A stretch of DNA of 64,000 nt from Macrostomum hystrix (GCA_950097015.1 CATNEN010000024.1:3291501-3355500), one strand, 5' to 3'; shown: positions 11,413-22,735, counted from the stretch's first letter. Program-made: numbers and translations. The notes: generated by a model not told the origin, from the letters alone.

Positions 11413-12170
11413 GAGAATGGTATAGTTTGCACAGTCACTGTACCAGAACACTGTCGTCTGGCTTTCTAGTCAAGTACTGCTTATGAAATGCAGTATTTCG
11501 CATATGAGTCCTTTGGGGCAGACAACAGGTTTTCGACAGGTTGAGCTTTCATCAACATGTAGCCTTTGCAGCTGGCGAATTTGGTCGCCCTGGCTTATAC
11601 ATAATTTTGAACCAGTGTATCGTTCTCCATTTATTATTGCTACTTTGCAATTGCATTCTAATGCCAGCTATTAAGCAGAAAATAGGCATTGTTGCTTAAA
11701 GAAATTGTCGCGGTGTTGACGCGCAACAACTCATTGCGCACTTTGCTGTCATTGCTTCTACCTGGACGAATTGCCTGTTTATTGAAGCAATTTTCTATCG
11801 CCCGACTGTTTTGTTATTTATAAATGGCAGCAATATTCAGAATTCATTAAATATGAATATTGATTCCAGTTAAATATTCTGCGACGAAAGTTTTGAGCAG
11901 GAATAATCCTTTGTTGCTAGGACTAGTGCCGAGTTTTAAAAAACTATTTTGCCTAATTAAGTGTGAGATATTGGACCAGGCTAGTTGATATTTTAAGGTC
12001 TACAGCGCAACCAGGGTCTAGTTTCGCAATTTATTCGTTGCTATGCAGAGCTGAGTCTCTCCGTCTCTCCGAGGCAGAAATTTCGCATAGCGATTCTCAA
12101 ACGAGGCACAAGCACTAAAAAGCTGTTGGATTTGCAAATCTGAGAGCAGCCGAAAAAGCATCAGCCGACA
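11413..12170. other. 5' flank and probable promoter/5' UTR of the otopetrin gene
   Basis: 758 bases of unique AT-rich sequence becoming GC-richer after 12050. No TATA box in a convincing position; no repeat or other gene recognised. Confidence 0.4.
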
Positions 12171-14844
12171 ATGAGGCGACCAACGGACGCAACCCTGACT
12201 AGCCAGCGCTTGAACGGAGGCCCCGGCGGCTCCATGGTTGGGCCTGGCAACGGTGCCAATTCAAAGCAGAAGCGAATGTCGCTGAACAGGCCCGAGAATT
12301 TCAGCAATCTGGCCTGCTACTATGCAATGCTGGTCACCTTGTGCGGCCTGGTGCTGACCATCTGCGTACTGGAGCACAACGGCAACTCCAGGTTCAGCCA
12401 AGTGGCGCAGTGGACTCAGCTCATCTTCTTTCTGCTCGTGCTCACAGGTAGCCTTTTTGGAAGTTCTCCTGCGTGCTGTTTCTTTATGACGGCTGAGCAT
12501 TCTCATCACAGGTTTTGATGGTTTGTGCTCACAGGTGTGATGGTTTGTGCTCACAGGTGTGATGATCTATGCTCAAAGGCGTGATGGTCTGTGCTCACAG
12601 GTTTTGATTGTTTGTGCTCACAGGTGTGATGGTCTGTGCTCACAGGTTTTGATGATCTGTACACACAGGTTTCGAAGATTCGAACTCCCGACCTCTCGGT
12701 TGAGTTTCTCTGTAATTTTAACCTGCCCCGCCCTGAAATATTTAGTGGCTCTGGCCTTCCTGTTGTGGCTGATGGGTCACGTGATGCGCCTGCCACCCCA
12801 GTCGGTGCCGCAGCATCAAATTCAAGAATTCCGCGGCCGCGCCAATTCAATCTCGGTGAGCGCCGGCACAATCCAGGCAGCAAGTTACAGGCGCAACTCG
12901 GACGAACTGCACGAGTACGACAACTTTCGCGACCCCAAGGTGTACACGGTGCCCGAGGTCAGCCAGGAGGAGGAGGAGCGCGGTGATCGGACCAGCGACG
13001 AAGAAGCTGAAGGCGAAACTGCCGGCGACGGTGGCGTCAAGGAAGTCAGCGCTGGGGGTGTTGGCAACGCCGCTTACGCTGTTGATGACGTAACTTCGGA
13101 TCCAAAATCAGCTTCAGCTGCACCATTGGCAGTCGCCGAGTCTTCTTCGACATCGGCTTCTAGTACAGCGACCACAGCGACTGACCTGACTGTCGAACAG
13201 TCGAAGCCGGCTCCCGTGGCGTCGTCTAAGCGGCTGAAAATGCAGCTGCCGAAGCCGCGGTCGATCTTCTCTGCGTCAACTGCGCGCCAGTCAGAGCAGC
13301 AGCAGCAGCGCAAGCACCGCCTGAACACCATCACAATCAACAGCGCGCTGCACCTGCACATCACCGAGATTCCGCCCTACACGGTGCTGACTAAAGGCGA
13401 GGCTCACTCGCCGTCCTTCTTCCTGCGCATCGCCGCAATCGTCTTCGGCTGCGCCGGCATAGTCAACATGCTGGTCAAAGCTGTGGACGCCTCGCTGCAT
13501 CTGGTCAAATCCAGTAGCCAAGCCCTGGAGGTGTTCACCATTTTGCGCTGTCTTATCAACGTGGCCTTCAACGCGGTACAGACCTTCTTCTTGTTCAAGT
13601 ACAGCAAGATCTCCCTGGCTTACAGACAGCGGTCATGCCTGTTCGGCCTCATGCACCTGCTAGCCACCAACCTTTGCCTGTGGATCGGCGACCTAGGCGA
13701 GGAAAAGTTGCACAAGTACAACAAGCTGCACAGCGGCGCCAGCAATGTGACCGGCTCGGACAAGACTCACGGCGGCCTGTCCGCCATCATGGCGCCCTAC
13801 CTGTACCCGTTCAACATTGAGTACAGTCTGATGGCCGCATTCTTCTGTCACGCCCTGTTTCGCAATGTTGGCACCTTCATTAGCCTGCTGGAGGGCCGGG
13901 GCCTCCTAGTCCAACGCAAGAGCCTGTCGCTACGGAATCGAACCAAGACCCGTTTCAGCGTGACGTGTCACAAGTCCACCAAAGGCCTGCTGATAGGCAT
14001 GGGGCTGGTGCTGGCCATTGTCTGTGTATCCGCATACGTACTCAACCTGGAACAGGTGAGTGATCAGAAATATTACGCCGGACAGACTGAGAAGCGTCTG
14101 ATTATTTCTAGCTCGATGCTGACGCTCCAGAGCATCCTACTAGCCATGGTCATTCCCGTGGTTGTTGCAGTCCGGAGACTGCCCCCGGTGCCGAAGAGTC
14201 AACAAGATCCAGGTAGCTACAGGTGTGGACTTTCTGGATGATAATAGACTCTTGATTATTGCATATTTACCTGCACCGCAGGTCATCCTGACTGTGGCGG
14301 AGCCGGCACCGCAGCTGACAAGCTGATGCTGCAGCTAGGCCTATCAGCAGTGCTGGTGTCCCAGCTCTATGTCATTATGGAGGTGGCCGCCACTGCCAGC
14401 CTAAATCAGCCGGTACTGGACCAGGCCGCGCACGCGATTCGAGTCCTTGAAGCTCTGGCCATCATGGTCCAGAGCTCTCTGCAGGTTCTTGTCCTGGATT
14501 TGGGCCTTGACCTCAGCTCTCACCTAACACCTCGGATTAGCCAAGGTCTGGTGACGGCCCTCATACCCGCTAACCTGGCCGTGTGGGTTTTCTACACCCT
14601 GACTGGCCCTGTGAGCACCCAGGACCAGTCTGAGACCAGTAGGGTGATCTCAGCGCTCTGCCTGCCCGTTGCCATCTTCTTCCGCTTCCACTCTGTGGGC
14701 TGCTTCGCCGAATTATGGAAGCTGTTGCAGCGGGCCAGCGAAAATGAAGAGGCCGCGATTGAGGCCAGCTACAAAGGCGGCTTTCCGCTTTCAACAATGA
14801 CCGGAGCTGGCAGGATCAGAAGCAGTCGGGACTCTATGGCATGA
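12171..14844 (+). CDS. Otopetrin-family proton channel
   Basis: Three exons, 12171-12447, 12746-14212 and 14282-14844 (TGA), give 768 residues; the junctions (CACAG|GTAGCC to TTTAG|TG, and CCAG|GTAGCT to CCGCAG|GT) keep phase 1 each time. Otopetrins are proton-selective plasma-membrane channels with twelve membrane spans in two homologous halves. Diagnostic family words are FGLMHLLATNLCLW (about 392-405), YLYPFNIEYSLMAAFF (about 444-459) and the C-terminal RFHSVGCFAELW (about 715-726). Hydrophobic spans start at CYYAMLVTLCGLVLTICVL. Between spans 2 and 3 is a low-complexity acidic/serine-rich insert (EEEERGDRTSDEEAEGE, then SSSTSASSTATTATD) of about 150 residues, as in several invertebrate members. 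Intron 1 has a 22-bp array, intron 2 is 69 bases. The start is the first ATG that leads directly into the first span. Confidence 0.93.
12508..12670 (+). repeat. 22-bp repeat in otopetrin intron 1
   Basis: About seven copies of a 22-bp unit built on GTGCTCACAGGTGTGATGG. The word GTGCTCACAGGT is also the end of exon 1 plus its donor (12439-12449), so the unit appears to derive from the exon-intron junction. Confidence 0.85.
12671..12715 (-). mobile_element. SINE family 2 fragment
   Basis: GATTCGAACTCCCGACCTCT followed by CGGTTGAG matches the B-box region of the family 2 SINE at 41296-41460 (GATTCAAACTCCCGTCCTCT). Only the head portion remains. Confidence 0.55.
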
Positions 14845-14876
14845 ATGCATGCGCTAAGGCGAGAAAGCTGCTTTGT

Positions 14877-15325
14877 TGGCATCGAGTGTTGTGTTCGAGT
14901 CGAAAGTGTCAAGGGGTGAGGTTGGTGTGGCAGGGGGTGAGGTTGATGTTGTAGGGAATGAGGTTGGTGTGGCATGGAGTGAGGTTGGTGTCTAAAGTGG
15001 AAGGAGTGAGGTTGGTGTCTAAAGTGGAAGGAGTGAGGTTGGTGTCTAAAGTGGAAGGGAGTGAGGTTGGTGTCGAAAGTTGATGGGAGTGAGGTTGGTG
15101 TCGAAAGTTGATGGGAGTGAGGTTGGTGTCTAAAGTGGAAGGAGTGAGGTTGGTGTCTAAAGTGGAAGGAGTGAGGTTGGTGTCTAAAGTGGAAGGGAGT
15201 GAGGTTGGTGTCGAAAGTTGATGGGAGTGAGGTTGGTGTCGAAAGTTGATGGGAGTGAGGTTGGTGTCGAAAGTTGATGGGAGTGAGGTTGGTGTCTAAA
15301 GTGGCAGGGAGTGAGATTGGTGAGT
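14877..15325 (+). repeat. 27-bp minisatellite downstream of otopetrin
   Basis: About 15 copies of a 25-28-bp unit GTGAGGTTGGTGTCTAAAGT followed by GGAAGGA, with a GAAAGTTGATGGGA variant. It begins 33 bases after the stop codon, probably within the 3' UTR. Confidence 0.93.
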
Positions 15326-16265
15326 GAGATTATGTCTTCAGTTTCAAATATTGAGGAGGGTGTCTTTTCAATGGCATGGGGTGAGATATCCTTTTGATCA
15401 GCTGTCCTTAAATAATTTGACTGTTAAAATAACTCTTTTTGTTTGGTTTTAAATATTTGAAAGTATATTTTTTGATGAAGCAAGTCTCTAGACGCTAAGT
15501 GTTTTTTGCAACTGACATAACTTGCAATATTCCTATTATTGTACTCAAAGCAGTCAGCATCAAACGCTCAAACTTTCTTTCTGGTTACTACCGACTAGAT
15601 TTTTTCGTTTTTCTAAAGTGAATTTTGTCACTAACTTCGCCTTAAAATGTTAATTTCGTTGAAATTGTTAATCACATTTTAGTATTCTCGTGAAATTACT
15701 TGTACCTCTTCACTTTGCTACTTACAAAAGTTATGAGTAGTAGCATGCTGATTTTAAGCACACAATCATATGGCACGGCTTAAATAATATCTTACTTTTA
15801 GTATTACACCGCTTGATTGAAATAAATAGCAAATTCTAGTTTAGTTGAGTTAAGCATGAGCATATGATAGATAAATGATTTATCAATAGAACCTGCTGTG
15901 TACCTTCACAAGCATAAGTTATTCTAAAGAAATTACTCGTATATTATCAATAACCTTCCTGATAAAAATGAGTAACAAACTATTTGATACTTCAAACTCT
16001 CAAGAGTCAGTATTCACACTAGGAAGCATCAGTGTTAGATACAGAGCCAGTTACCACAGCAACGCAAATCATGCAGCAATCAGTTGGTCATTACGGATTT
16101 GTTGAAAATGGTCATTCAAGAGTAACAAGAACAAGCTAGCAAAATATCCGTTTAGAAATATCGAATTTCGAATATTGTGTGTTGGCATTGTTACGATTAG
16201 CATAACAAAATAATTTTACCATAGTTTACTTGTAAGATTGTTGGGTTCTCTGAAATATTGGAAAT
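15326..16265. other. AT-rich sequence without a recognised gene
   Basis: No coding signal on either strand. AATAAA at 15821-15826 is a candidate poly(A) signal for the otopetrin transcript, nearly 1 kb after the stop. Confidence 0.5.
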
Positions 16266-16450
16266 TTTCATGGGTGGGTTTCAGAGCGGTCTAACGCTTT
16301 TGCCTCTTGCGCCAAGGTCCCTGAGCTCGATTCCGCTCATATTCATGTTCATATTTTTTCAGGGCTTGTTGTGCAATCTAGGCTTTTAATTGTAGATGTC
16401 ATGGGAGACATACACACCTGTGTGCGTGTGTGTTCAGGGGTCAGCGAATC
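16266..16450 (+). mobile_element. SINE family 1, copy b, internally deleted
   Basis: Head with CAGAGCGGTCTAACGC and B-box region GAGCTCGATTCCG, then GGGCTTGTTGTGCAATC and the ACACACCTGTGTGCGTGTGT body ending GGGGTCAGCGAATC. The middle is deleted and the tail is replaced directly by telomeric hexamers. Confidence 0.82.
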
Positions 16451-16498
16451 GGTTAGGGTTAGGGTTAGGGTTAGGGTTAGGGTTAGGGTTACGGTTAG
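16451..16498 (+). repeat. Interstitial telomeric repeat (GGTTAG)8
   Basis: Eight hexamers, seven perfect GGTTAG and one GGTTAC. TTAGGG is the ancestral animal telomere sequence; here it is internal and fused to the SINE. Confidence 0.95.
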
Positions 16499-16998
16499 CC
16501 TAATTTTCAAGCTAAGGTCGAATCGGGATTTCTTGATAGTTCTAAAAGTCGATTGCTTGGTATTAGTCAGTCTCCAGTTTCATCCCTGATTAAAAATGTT
16601 TGCAAGCATCGGAAAATCTTTTTAAACTTGAAATTCTTATAGAGGGGCTGGAGTCCTTGATTCACTGCTGCATGATTTTGCTACATTGCGGAGCCCAGGA
16701 GAAATCGAGGGAGAGATCTTAGAAGGAGGAAGGCTGGAAAGAGTAAAGTGGGCTAATATACTTCATCAGATTGCTTGCACCGAGGGAAGCAAGTGTGCCT
16801 GCACTTGGAGTTACCTACCAAAAGAGCTTCTTGAGAAAAAAGTTGCAACACCCGCTGCCCTGTGTGTAGCTTTTGATTTTTTTAATTGGCTAATTTCAAA
16901 TTTCACCTCGAGATCTACTCGCTAAAACTTAACCTTACTTCTGTTTTAGTAATCTGCACTAAAGTTACTCACAGTTAAACTTCGCCTAACATATAATA
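16499..16998. other. Unique sequence, nothing recognised
   Basis: About 500 bases without repeat or convincing exon; a 79-codon open frame at 16686-16925 has no family resemblance I can see. Confidence 0.4.
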
Positions 16999-17700
16999 TT
17001 GACGAACTGACAAGATCGACGAACTGACAAGATCGATGAACTGAAAGATCGACGAACTGAAAGATCGACGAACTGACAAGATCGACGAACTGACAAGATC
17101 GACGAACTGACAGGATCAACGAACTGAAAGATCGACGAACTGACAAGATCGACGAACTGACAAGATCGACGAACTGACAAGATCGACGAACTGACAGGAT
17201 CAACGAACTGAAAGATCGACGAACTGACAAGATCGACGAACTGACAAGATCGACGAACTGACAAGATCAACGAACTGACAAGATCAACGAACTGAAAGAT
17301 CGACGAACTGACAAGATCGACGAACTGACAAGATCGACGAACTGAAAGATCGACGAACTGACAGGATCAACGAACTGAAAGATCGACGAACTGACAAGAT
17401 CGACGAACTGACAAGATCAACGAACTGAAAGATCGACGAACTGACAAGATCAACGAACTGAAAGATCGACGAACTGACAAGATCGACGAACTGACAAGAT
17501 CGACGAACTGAAAGATCGACGAACTGAAAGATCGACGAACTGAAAGATCGACGAACTGACAAGATCGACGAACTGAAAGATCGACGAACTGAAAGATCGA
17601 CGAACTGAAAGATCGACGAACTGAAAGATCGACGAACTGACAAGATCAACGAACTAACAGTATCGACAAATTGACAATCTCGACGAACTGAAAATATCGA
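16999..17700 (-). repeat. 16/17-bp minisatellite, left copy
   Basis: Units GATCGACGAACTGACAA (17) and GATCGACGAACTGAAA (16) mixed in irregular order; occasional GATCAACG variants. The array lies in the 3' flank of the minus-strand bZIP gene. Confidence 0.95.
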
Positions 17701-18559
17701 CGAATCGGGAATATGGTCACAATGACATTCTAAAAATGACTCTGGAGAATTTCTTCACAGGTGAATGAGTCTATGCTCAACTCTGCTGGTTAGAGCTGTT
17801 CAAGATCGACGAACTGACAAGATCGATGAACTGAAAGATCGACGAACTGAAAGATCGACGAACTGACAAGATCGACGAACTGACAAGATCGACGAACTGA
17901 CAGGATCAACGAACTGAAAGATCGACGAACTGACAAGATCGACGAACTGACAAGATCGACGAACTGACAAGATCGACGAACTGACAGGATCAACGAACTG
18001 AAAGATCGACGAACTGACAAGATCGACGAACTGACAAGATCGACGAACTGACAAGATCAACGAACTGACAAGATCAACGAACTGAAAGATCGACGAACTG
18101 ACAAGATCGACGAACTGACAAGATCGACGAACTGAAAGATCGACGAACTGACAGGATCAACGAACTGAAAGATCGACGAACTGACAAGATCGACGAACTG
18201 ACAAGATCAACGAACTGAAAGATCGACGAACTGACAGGATCAACGAACTGAAAGATCGACGAACTGACAAGATCGACGAACTGACAAGATCGACGAACTG
18301 AAAGATCGACGAACTGAAAGATCGACGAACTGAAAGATCGACGAACTGAAAGATCGACGAACTGAAAGATCGACGAACTGAAAGATCGACGAACTGACAA
18401 GATCAACGAACTAACAGTATCGACAAATTGACAATCTCGACGAACTGAAAATATCGACGAATCGGGAATATGGTCACAATGACATTCTAAAAATGACTCT
18501 GGAGAATTTCTTCACAGGTGAATGAGTCTATGCTCAACTCTGCTGGTTAGAGCTGTTCA
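17012..18559. repeat. Tandem duplication (about 760-790 bp unit) covering the array and the gene 3' end
   Basis: The segment ending at 17802 recurs ending at 18559. The unique tail after the array (CTAACAGTATCGACAAATTG to GGTTAGAGCTGTTCA) is repeated with an offset of 757 bases. Near the left edge the offset is 790 (GATCGATGAACTG at 17031 and 17821), so the copies differ by about two 16/17-bp units. The unique tails look identical by eye, implying a young event. Confidence 0.93.
17803..18440 (-). repeat. 16/17-bp minisatellite, right copy
   Basis: Same units as the left copy and nearly the same order of 16- and 17-bp forms, about two units shorter. It ends about 95 bases past the stop codon of the bZIP gene on the minus strand. 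Confidence 0.95.
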
Positions 18560-21500
18560 CATAGTGAAGAGCGTCAGAAACTCGACCGAATTCTGGCAGT
18601 GGCTCGCTAGAAATGATTCTCGCCGTCTCATCTGCTTGATGTTGAATCTGCTGCTGCTGCTGCTGCTGTTGCCAAGTGACCGCTGCGGCCTGATGCCTGG
18701 CGAAGGTGCTGTACAAATCAGTTGGCACGTGCAGCTCGGCCAGGTCGGTGACTCCGGCGCTGCCAACGGCTCCGCCGACGCCAACGATGCCGTCGCCGCA
18801 ATCGCCACCGTAGTACGAGTAGTTGTAGCCGTAGAAGTCTGGAGTAGCTTCTGTTGCGCGACCCGCAGGATAAGAATAACTGTAGGGGCTGTAGTGAAGC
18901 ATTTCATGCTGCGGCCATGCAATCTGATGTGGCTCCTGCTGCTGCTGCTGCTGCTCCTGCTGCTGCTGCTGCTGCTGCTGATACTGGCTGTGATATTGAT
19001 GCTGGCCATAAAAATGCAAAAACTGCTGCTGCTGTTGCTGCTGTTGCTGCTGTTGCTGCTGTTGTTGATGGGGCTGCTGGTGCTGCAGATGCTGATGATG
19101 ACTCTGCTGACTGTGATACTGAAATAGCTGCTGCTGCTGCTGCTGCTGCTGTTGCTGCATCCTCAGATGGCTTACACTGTAGTAGTTGTCTCCATGGTCA
19201 GCACTGGAAGACGCCGCGGCCGATGTTGCTGCTTCGCTCTGCCAGACTTTGTCCTCCTTTTTCAGCACGGCAGCAACGGCTGCCGCTGCCGCCACCGCCG
19301 CCGCCGAGGCAGCCGCTGCCGCCGCGCCTGAGCCGCCGCCGCAGCCGCTGACGCCTCGACAAGCTGCCGCGGATGACGTCGAAGCCTTTGCCAACCGCTG
19401 CGTCTGCCTTGCCGTCCTTGCGCTGCTGCCGGCGTCACCCCGACCTGATGCTGCCGTTCCTAGCGCTCCCATCGACGCTTTTGACATCGGCGCTGGTAGA
19501 GGCGCCGGCGTTGGTAGCAGCTGTGGTTGAGTCTGCTGCTGCTGCTGAGTCTGTTGCTGCTGTTGTATTGTATTCGCCATCAGCGCAGCCTGCTGTCTGA
19601 ATTTTGGCAGCTCTTGACGGGCCTCCTCCAGAGTTAGCTCTTTGCGGTCAAGCCTGCTGCACAGGCCCTTCAGCTGCGGGATTGTGATCCATTGAAGACT
19701 TTTCGGCTTAGTATTAATAATAATTGCAGGAAGGCTGCGGGCAATGGCGCATCATTTGGTGACACTAGACCCGCAGCCAGTGAGATGGCAATTCTGCCCA
19801 TTTCGCCGACTCCTGAGCACACACGCACACAGATACTGTATGCAGGCACACACTCTCACTGTGCCTTGGAGGTTGGCCCTCGATGGGCATAAATTGCACG
19901 ACAAGCCCCGAAGCCTTCTCTCCGCGGCTGCGCCCCAAGTAAATGTGGCCTCGCCAGCAAATCAAGCTCAGTGACCTTGGTGCGAGAGGCAAACGCGTTA
20001 GACCGCTCTGCCACCGACCCCCAGGAGTTTTGAGCTTCGGAAAGCTATCTGATGAGTGACAATACAAGTTCACGAAAATCTGCTTAGTTGCCTGTACGAC
20101 CAATTAACTCATAACTCGTCAGATAACAGCGAAAAATGAGCGGTGAATATTTTCAAATGCGCAGCTACTGTATCTGGGTCGGTTTTAAACGGAGCTAATA
20201 ATCTCTTTTAAAACAGGATTTCGCTAGCCGTTTAACCCAGTTTCAAAATAATTTTGGCTGCAGAGTTGAAGTGTGTGCAGTTTAGCGGGGCCAAAATCTA
20301 GTTTAACTGCTCCATGTGCTAATAACTCAGCATTGCATGAACAAGCTACAGCAGATGCTAAAACACGACATAGGAAGGGAGGGTACACTTGACAATGTCG
20401 AGGTCTTGAGTTGAACACGGTCGTGAATTTAAATAAATTGAAATTGCATAAACAAACTAATAAAGTTGACAAATCATATAAGGAACAGGTTAGGGACAAG
20501 TTAGGAAGTTCAAGTTATCTGAAGATTTTCCAAATGTATTTTTATGATTTCTTGACAAACGGAGAGATGGAAATGTTCAGTACTTTTTAATATTGAATGG
20601 GTCTATGATTTTTTACCATCGGACACATATTCATTGAGCCATCGGGCCAATAGAATACCTCTATGCACGGCTTGGTTTTTACTTTTCCATTGCAAACAGT
20701 TACTAACAGTAGATCTACCATACGGGAGAAATCCCCCCCCTGACAATTTTTTTGCTGCACCCGAACGGAACAATGCAAGCACACGAAACTCAAGAACACG
20801 GACCAACTTTTTGTTGCGCATCTTCTGAAACAAGAAACAAGTCGCCAGCTCTTCAGACCGTCGAGATATTCAATGTTTCGATTTTTCGAAACATTAAAAA
20901 ACTCGATTTTTCCCATAAGAGCTAGTGTATTTCATACACCCCTATACACGAATTTGCACTGCGCCTCAGTGCGGCCTTGCCAGGCCTTCAAATTTTATCA
21001 GCATGTCACCCGAGTGTGCCTGCATCATCTCCGTCTTCGGTGGTCACCTACCTTTATCTAGACATACTGCTGGACCTTCAAGGGCTACAACAGGTGGAAC
21101 TAAGCTACTATGGTCACCCTGACGCGAATTTCTCAAATTTCAATGCTCAAGCCAAATATTAGGCGCAGCTCAACCACAGGACACCATCGCCTAGTCTGTC
21201 AACCAATCAGTCACCACCCAAAGCTGTTAGCATTCGGGCGCTGCCAAAAAAAATTGTCAGGGGGGGGGAGAAATTCCCCCTGTTCTTAGTTCTTAGTCCA
21301 GTTGTTAACTGCCTTCATAAAGAACTAAGGTTCTTACGAGTAGTGGAGATGTCAATGGTTCTTAGTGGTGTGGTCAATGGTTCTTAGTGGTGTGGTCAAT
21401 GGTTCTTAGTGGAGTGGTCTATGGTTCTTAGTGGAGTGGTGAATGGTTCTTAGTGTAGCTGTCTATGGTTCTTAGTGTAGTTGTCTATGGTTCTTAGTGT

Positions 21501-21968
21501 AGTTGTCTATGGTTCTTAGTGAAAGTGCCTATGGTTCTTAGTGGAGATGTCTATGGGTCTTAGTGTAGTTGTCTATGGTTCTTAGTGGCGATGTCTAGAT
21601 GGGTCTTAGTGGAGTTGTCTATGGTTCTTAGTGGAGTTGTCTGTGATTCTTACAAAACCAATGGTTACTAGTTTTTTAAGTTTAGGGTTAATGGTGTTTA
21701 TACAACGACAAGAAAAATCGGTGGACCTCACCATGTCTAGCTGCAGGTAGAGAGCCTCAATCGCTTTCTCCTCTCTGCGGGCGGTTCTCTCCAGAGTCTG
21801 GTAGCGCAGCTTCTTTCTTTTCCTACACTCTCTAGCCGACTGTTTGCTCTTCTCGTGCACTGTCGACTGCTCGCTGCTTGTTCGACTGTCGCAACTTCTG
21901 GCACGCTCCATCGTCCCGTAGCAGTCAGCCATACTCCGAGGTGGCCGGGCTAGCTTCCTAGAAATCAT
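18534..21968 (-). CDS. CREBL2-like bZIP transcription factor with polyglutamine C-terminal exon
   Basis: Two minus-strand exons. Exon 21732-21968 holds a bZIP basic region, KSKQSARECRKRKKLRYQTL, and leucine-zipper start LERTARREEKAIEALYLQLDM, very close to human CREBL2 (SRQSARECRARKKLRYQYLE), whose fly relative is REPTOR-BP. Donor ATG|GTGAGG is phase 0. Exon 18534-19706 starts at CTAAG|CCG in phase 0: PKSLQWITIPQLKG, LTLEEARQELPKFRQQAAL, then polyQ runs, a polyalanine block, and Tyr/Ser/Gly-rich stretches, ending TGA. Together 469 residues from the ATG at 21968; an ATG at 21932 is equally possible. The bZIP call is strong. That the polyQ exon belongs to the same gene is inferred from strand, phase and spacing. 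CREBL2 is short (about 120 residues), so the long Q-rich tail is unusual. Confidence 0.7.
19712..20026 (-). mobile_element. tRNA-derived SINE, family 1, copy c (near full length)
   Basis: Reverse-strand head GGCAGAGCGGTCTAACGCG (complement near 20000-20020), B-box region GAGCTTGATTTGC, CGCGGAGAGAAGGCTTCGGG, GT-rich body and tail GCAATTATTATTAATA. The tail abuts the acceptor of the polyQ exon. A decayed target duplication is likely: AAGCCGAAAAGTCTT at the exon edge and AAGCTCAAAACTCCT beyond the head. Confidence 0.88.
20733..21268. mobile_element. MITE-like element with about 35-bp terminal inverted repeats
   Basis: Left end CCCCCCCTGACAATTTTTTT then GCTGCACCCGAA; right end is its complement with few changes (TTCGGGCGCTGCC then AAAAAAAATTGTCAGGGGGG). 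Flanks GAGAAATC (left) and GAGAAATT (right) look like a 7-8-bp target duplication, as made by hAT or P superfamily transposases. No transposase frame inside 536 bp, so it is non-autonomous. It lies in the intron of the bZIP gene. Confidence 0.75.
21340..21650 (+). repeat. 22-bp minisatellite (GGTTCTTAGTG...)
   Basis: About 14 copies of a 21-23-bp unit TGGTTCTTAGTGGAGTTGTC, moderately diverged. It lies in the bZIP gene intron, 80 bases from the bZIP exon donor. Confidence 0.9.
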
Positions 21969-22194
21969 TCGTCGGTTCTGAGTGCATGCAGCCAGATAAA
22001 TTACGTGAACTGCACCTATGTCTCCTACAGAATTTTCGGCACCTGGGCAGTTCTGCTGCTTCAACCAATGCCTTGAATCCCACTCAATTAACAACTCCTA
22101 AACTGCCTCACTCCCTGCCTCCTTACATGTCTTACTCCCCTCCTCCTAATCTTCCTTACTCCAAGCCTCCTTACATGTATCGCTCTCCGCCTCC

Positions 22195-22735
22195 TAAACT
22201 GCCTCACTCACCGCCTCCTAAACTGCCTCACTCACCGCCTCCTAAACTGCCTCACTCACCGCCTCCTAAACTGCCTCACTCACCGCCTCCTAAACTGCCT
22301 CACTCACCGCCTCCTAAACTGCCTCACTCACCGCCTCCTAAACTGCCTCACTCACCGCCTCCTAAACTGCCTCACTCACCGCCTCCTAAGCTGCCTCACT
22401 CATCGCCTCCTAAACTGCCTCAAAACCGCCTCCTAAACTGCCTCACTCATCACCTCCTAAACTGCCTCAATCACCGCCTCCTAAACTGCCTCACTCATCA
22501 CCTCCTAAACTGCCTCACTCATCACCTCCTAAACTGCCTCACTCACCGCCTCCTAAACTGCCTCACTCATCACCTCCTAAACTGCCTCACTCATCACCTC
22601 CTAAACTGCCTCACTCACCGCCTCCTAAACCGCCTCACTCACCGCCTCCTAAGCTGCCTCACTCATCGCCTCCTAAACTGCCTCAAAACCGCCTCCTAAA
22701 CTGCCTCACTCATCACCTCCTAAACTGCCTCAATC
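22195..22735 (+). repeat. 24-bp minisatellite (CCTCCTAAACTGCCTCACTC)
   Basis: About 22 copies; variants ACCG, ATCG and ATCA at the unit end. The plus strand reads PPPKLPHS in the left part and shifts frame after a 2-base change near 22425, which argues against coding. It is upstream of the bZIP exon on the minus strand. Confidence 0.95.
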
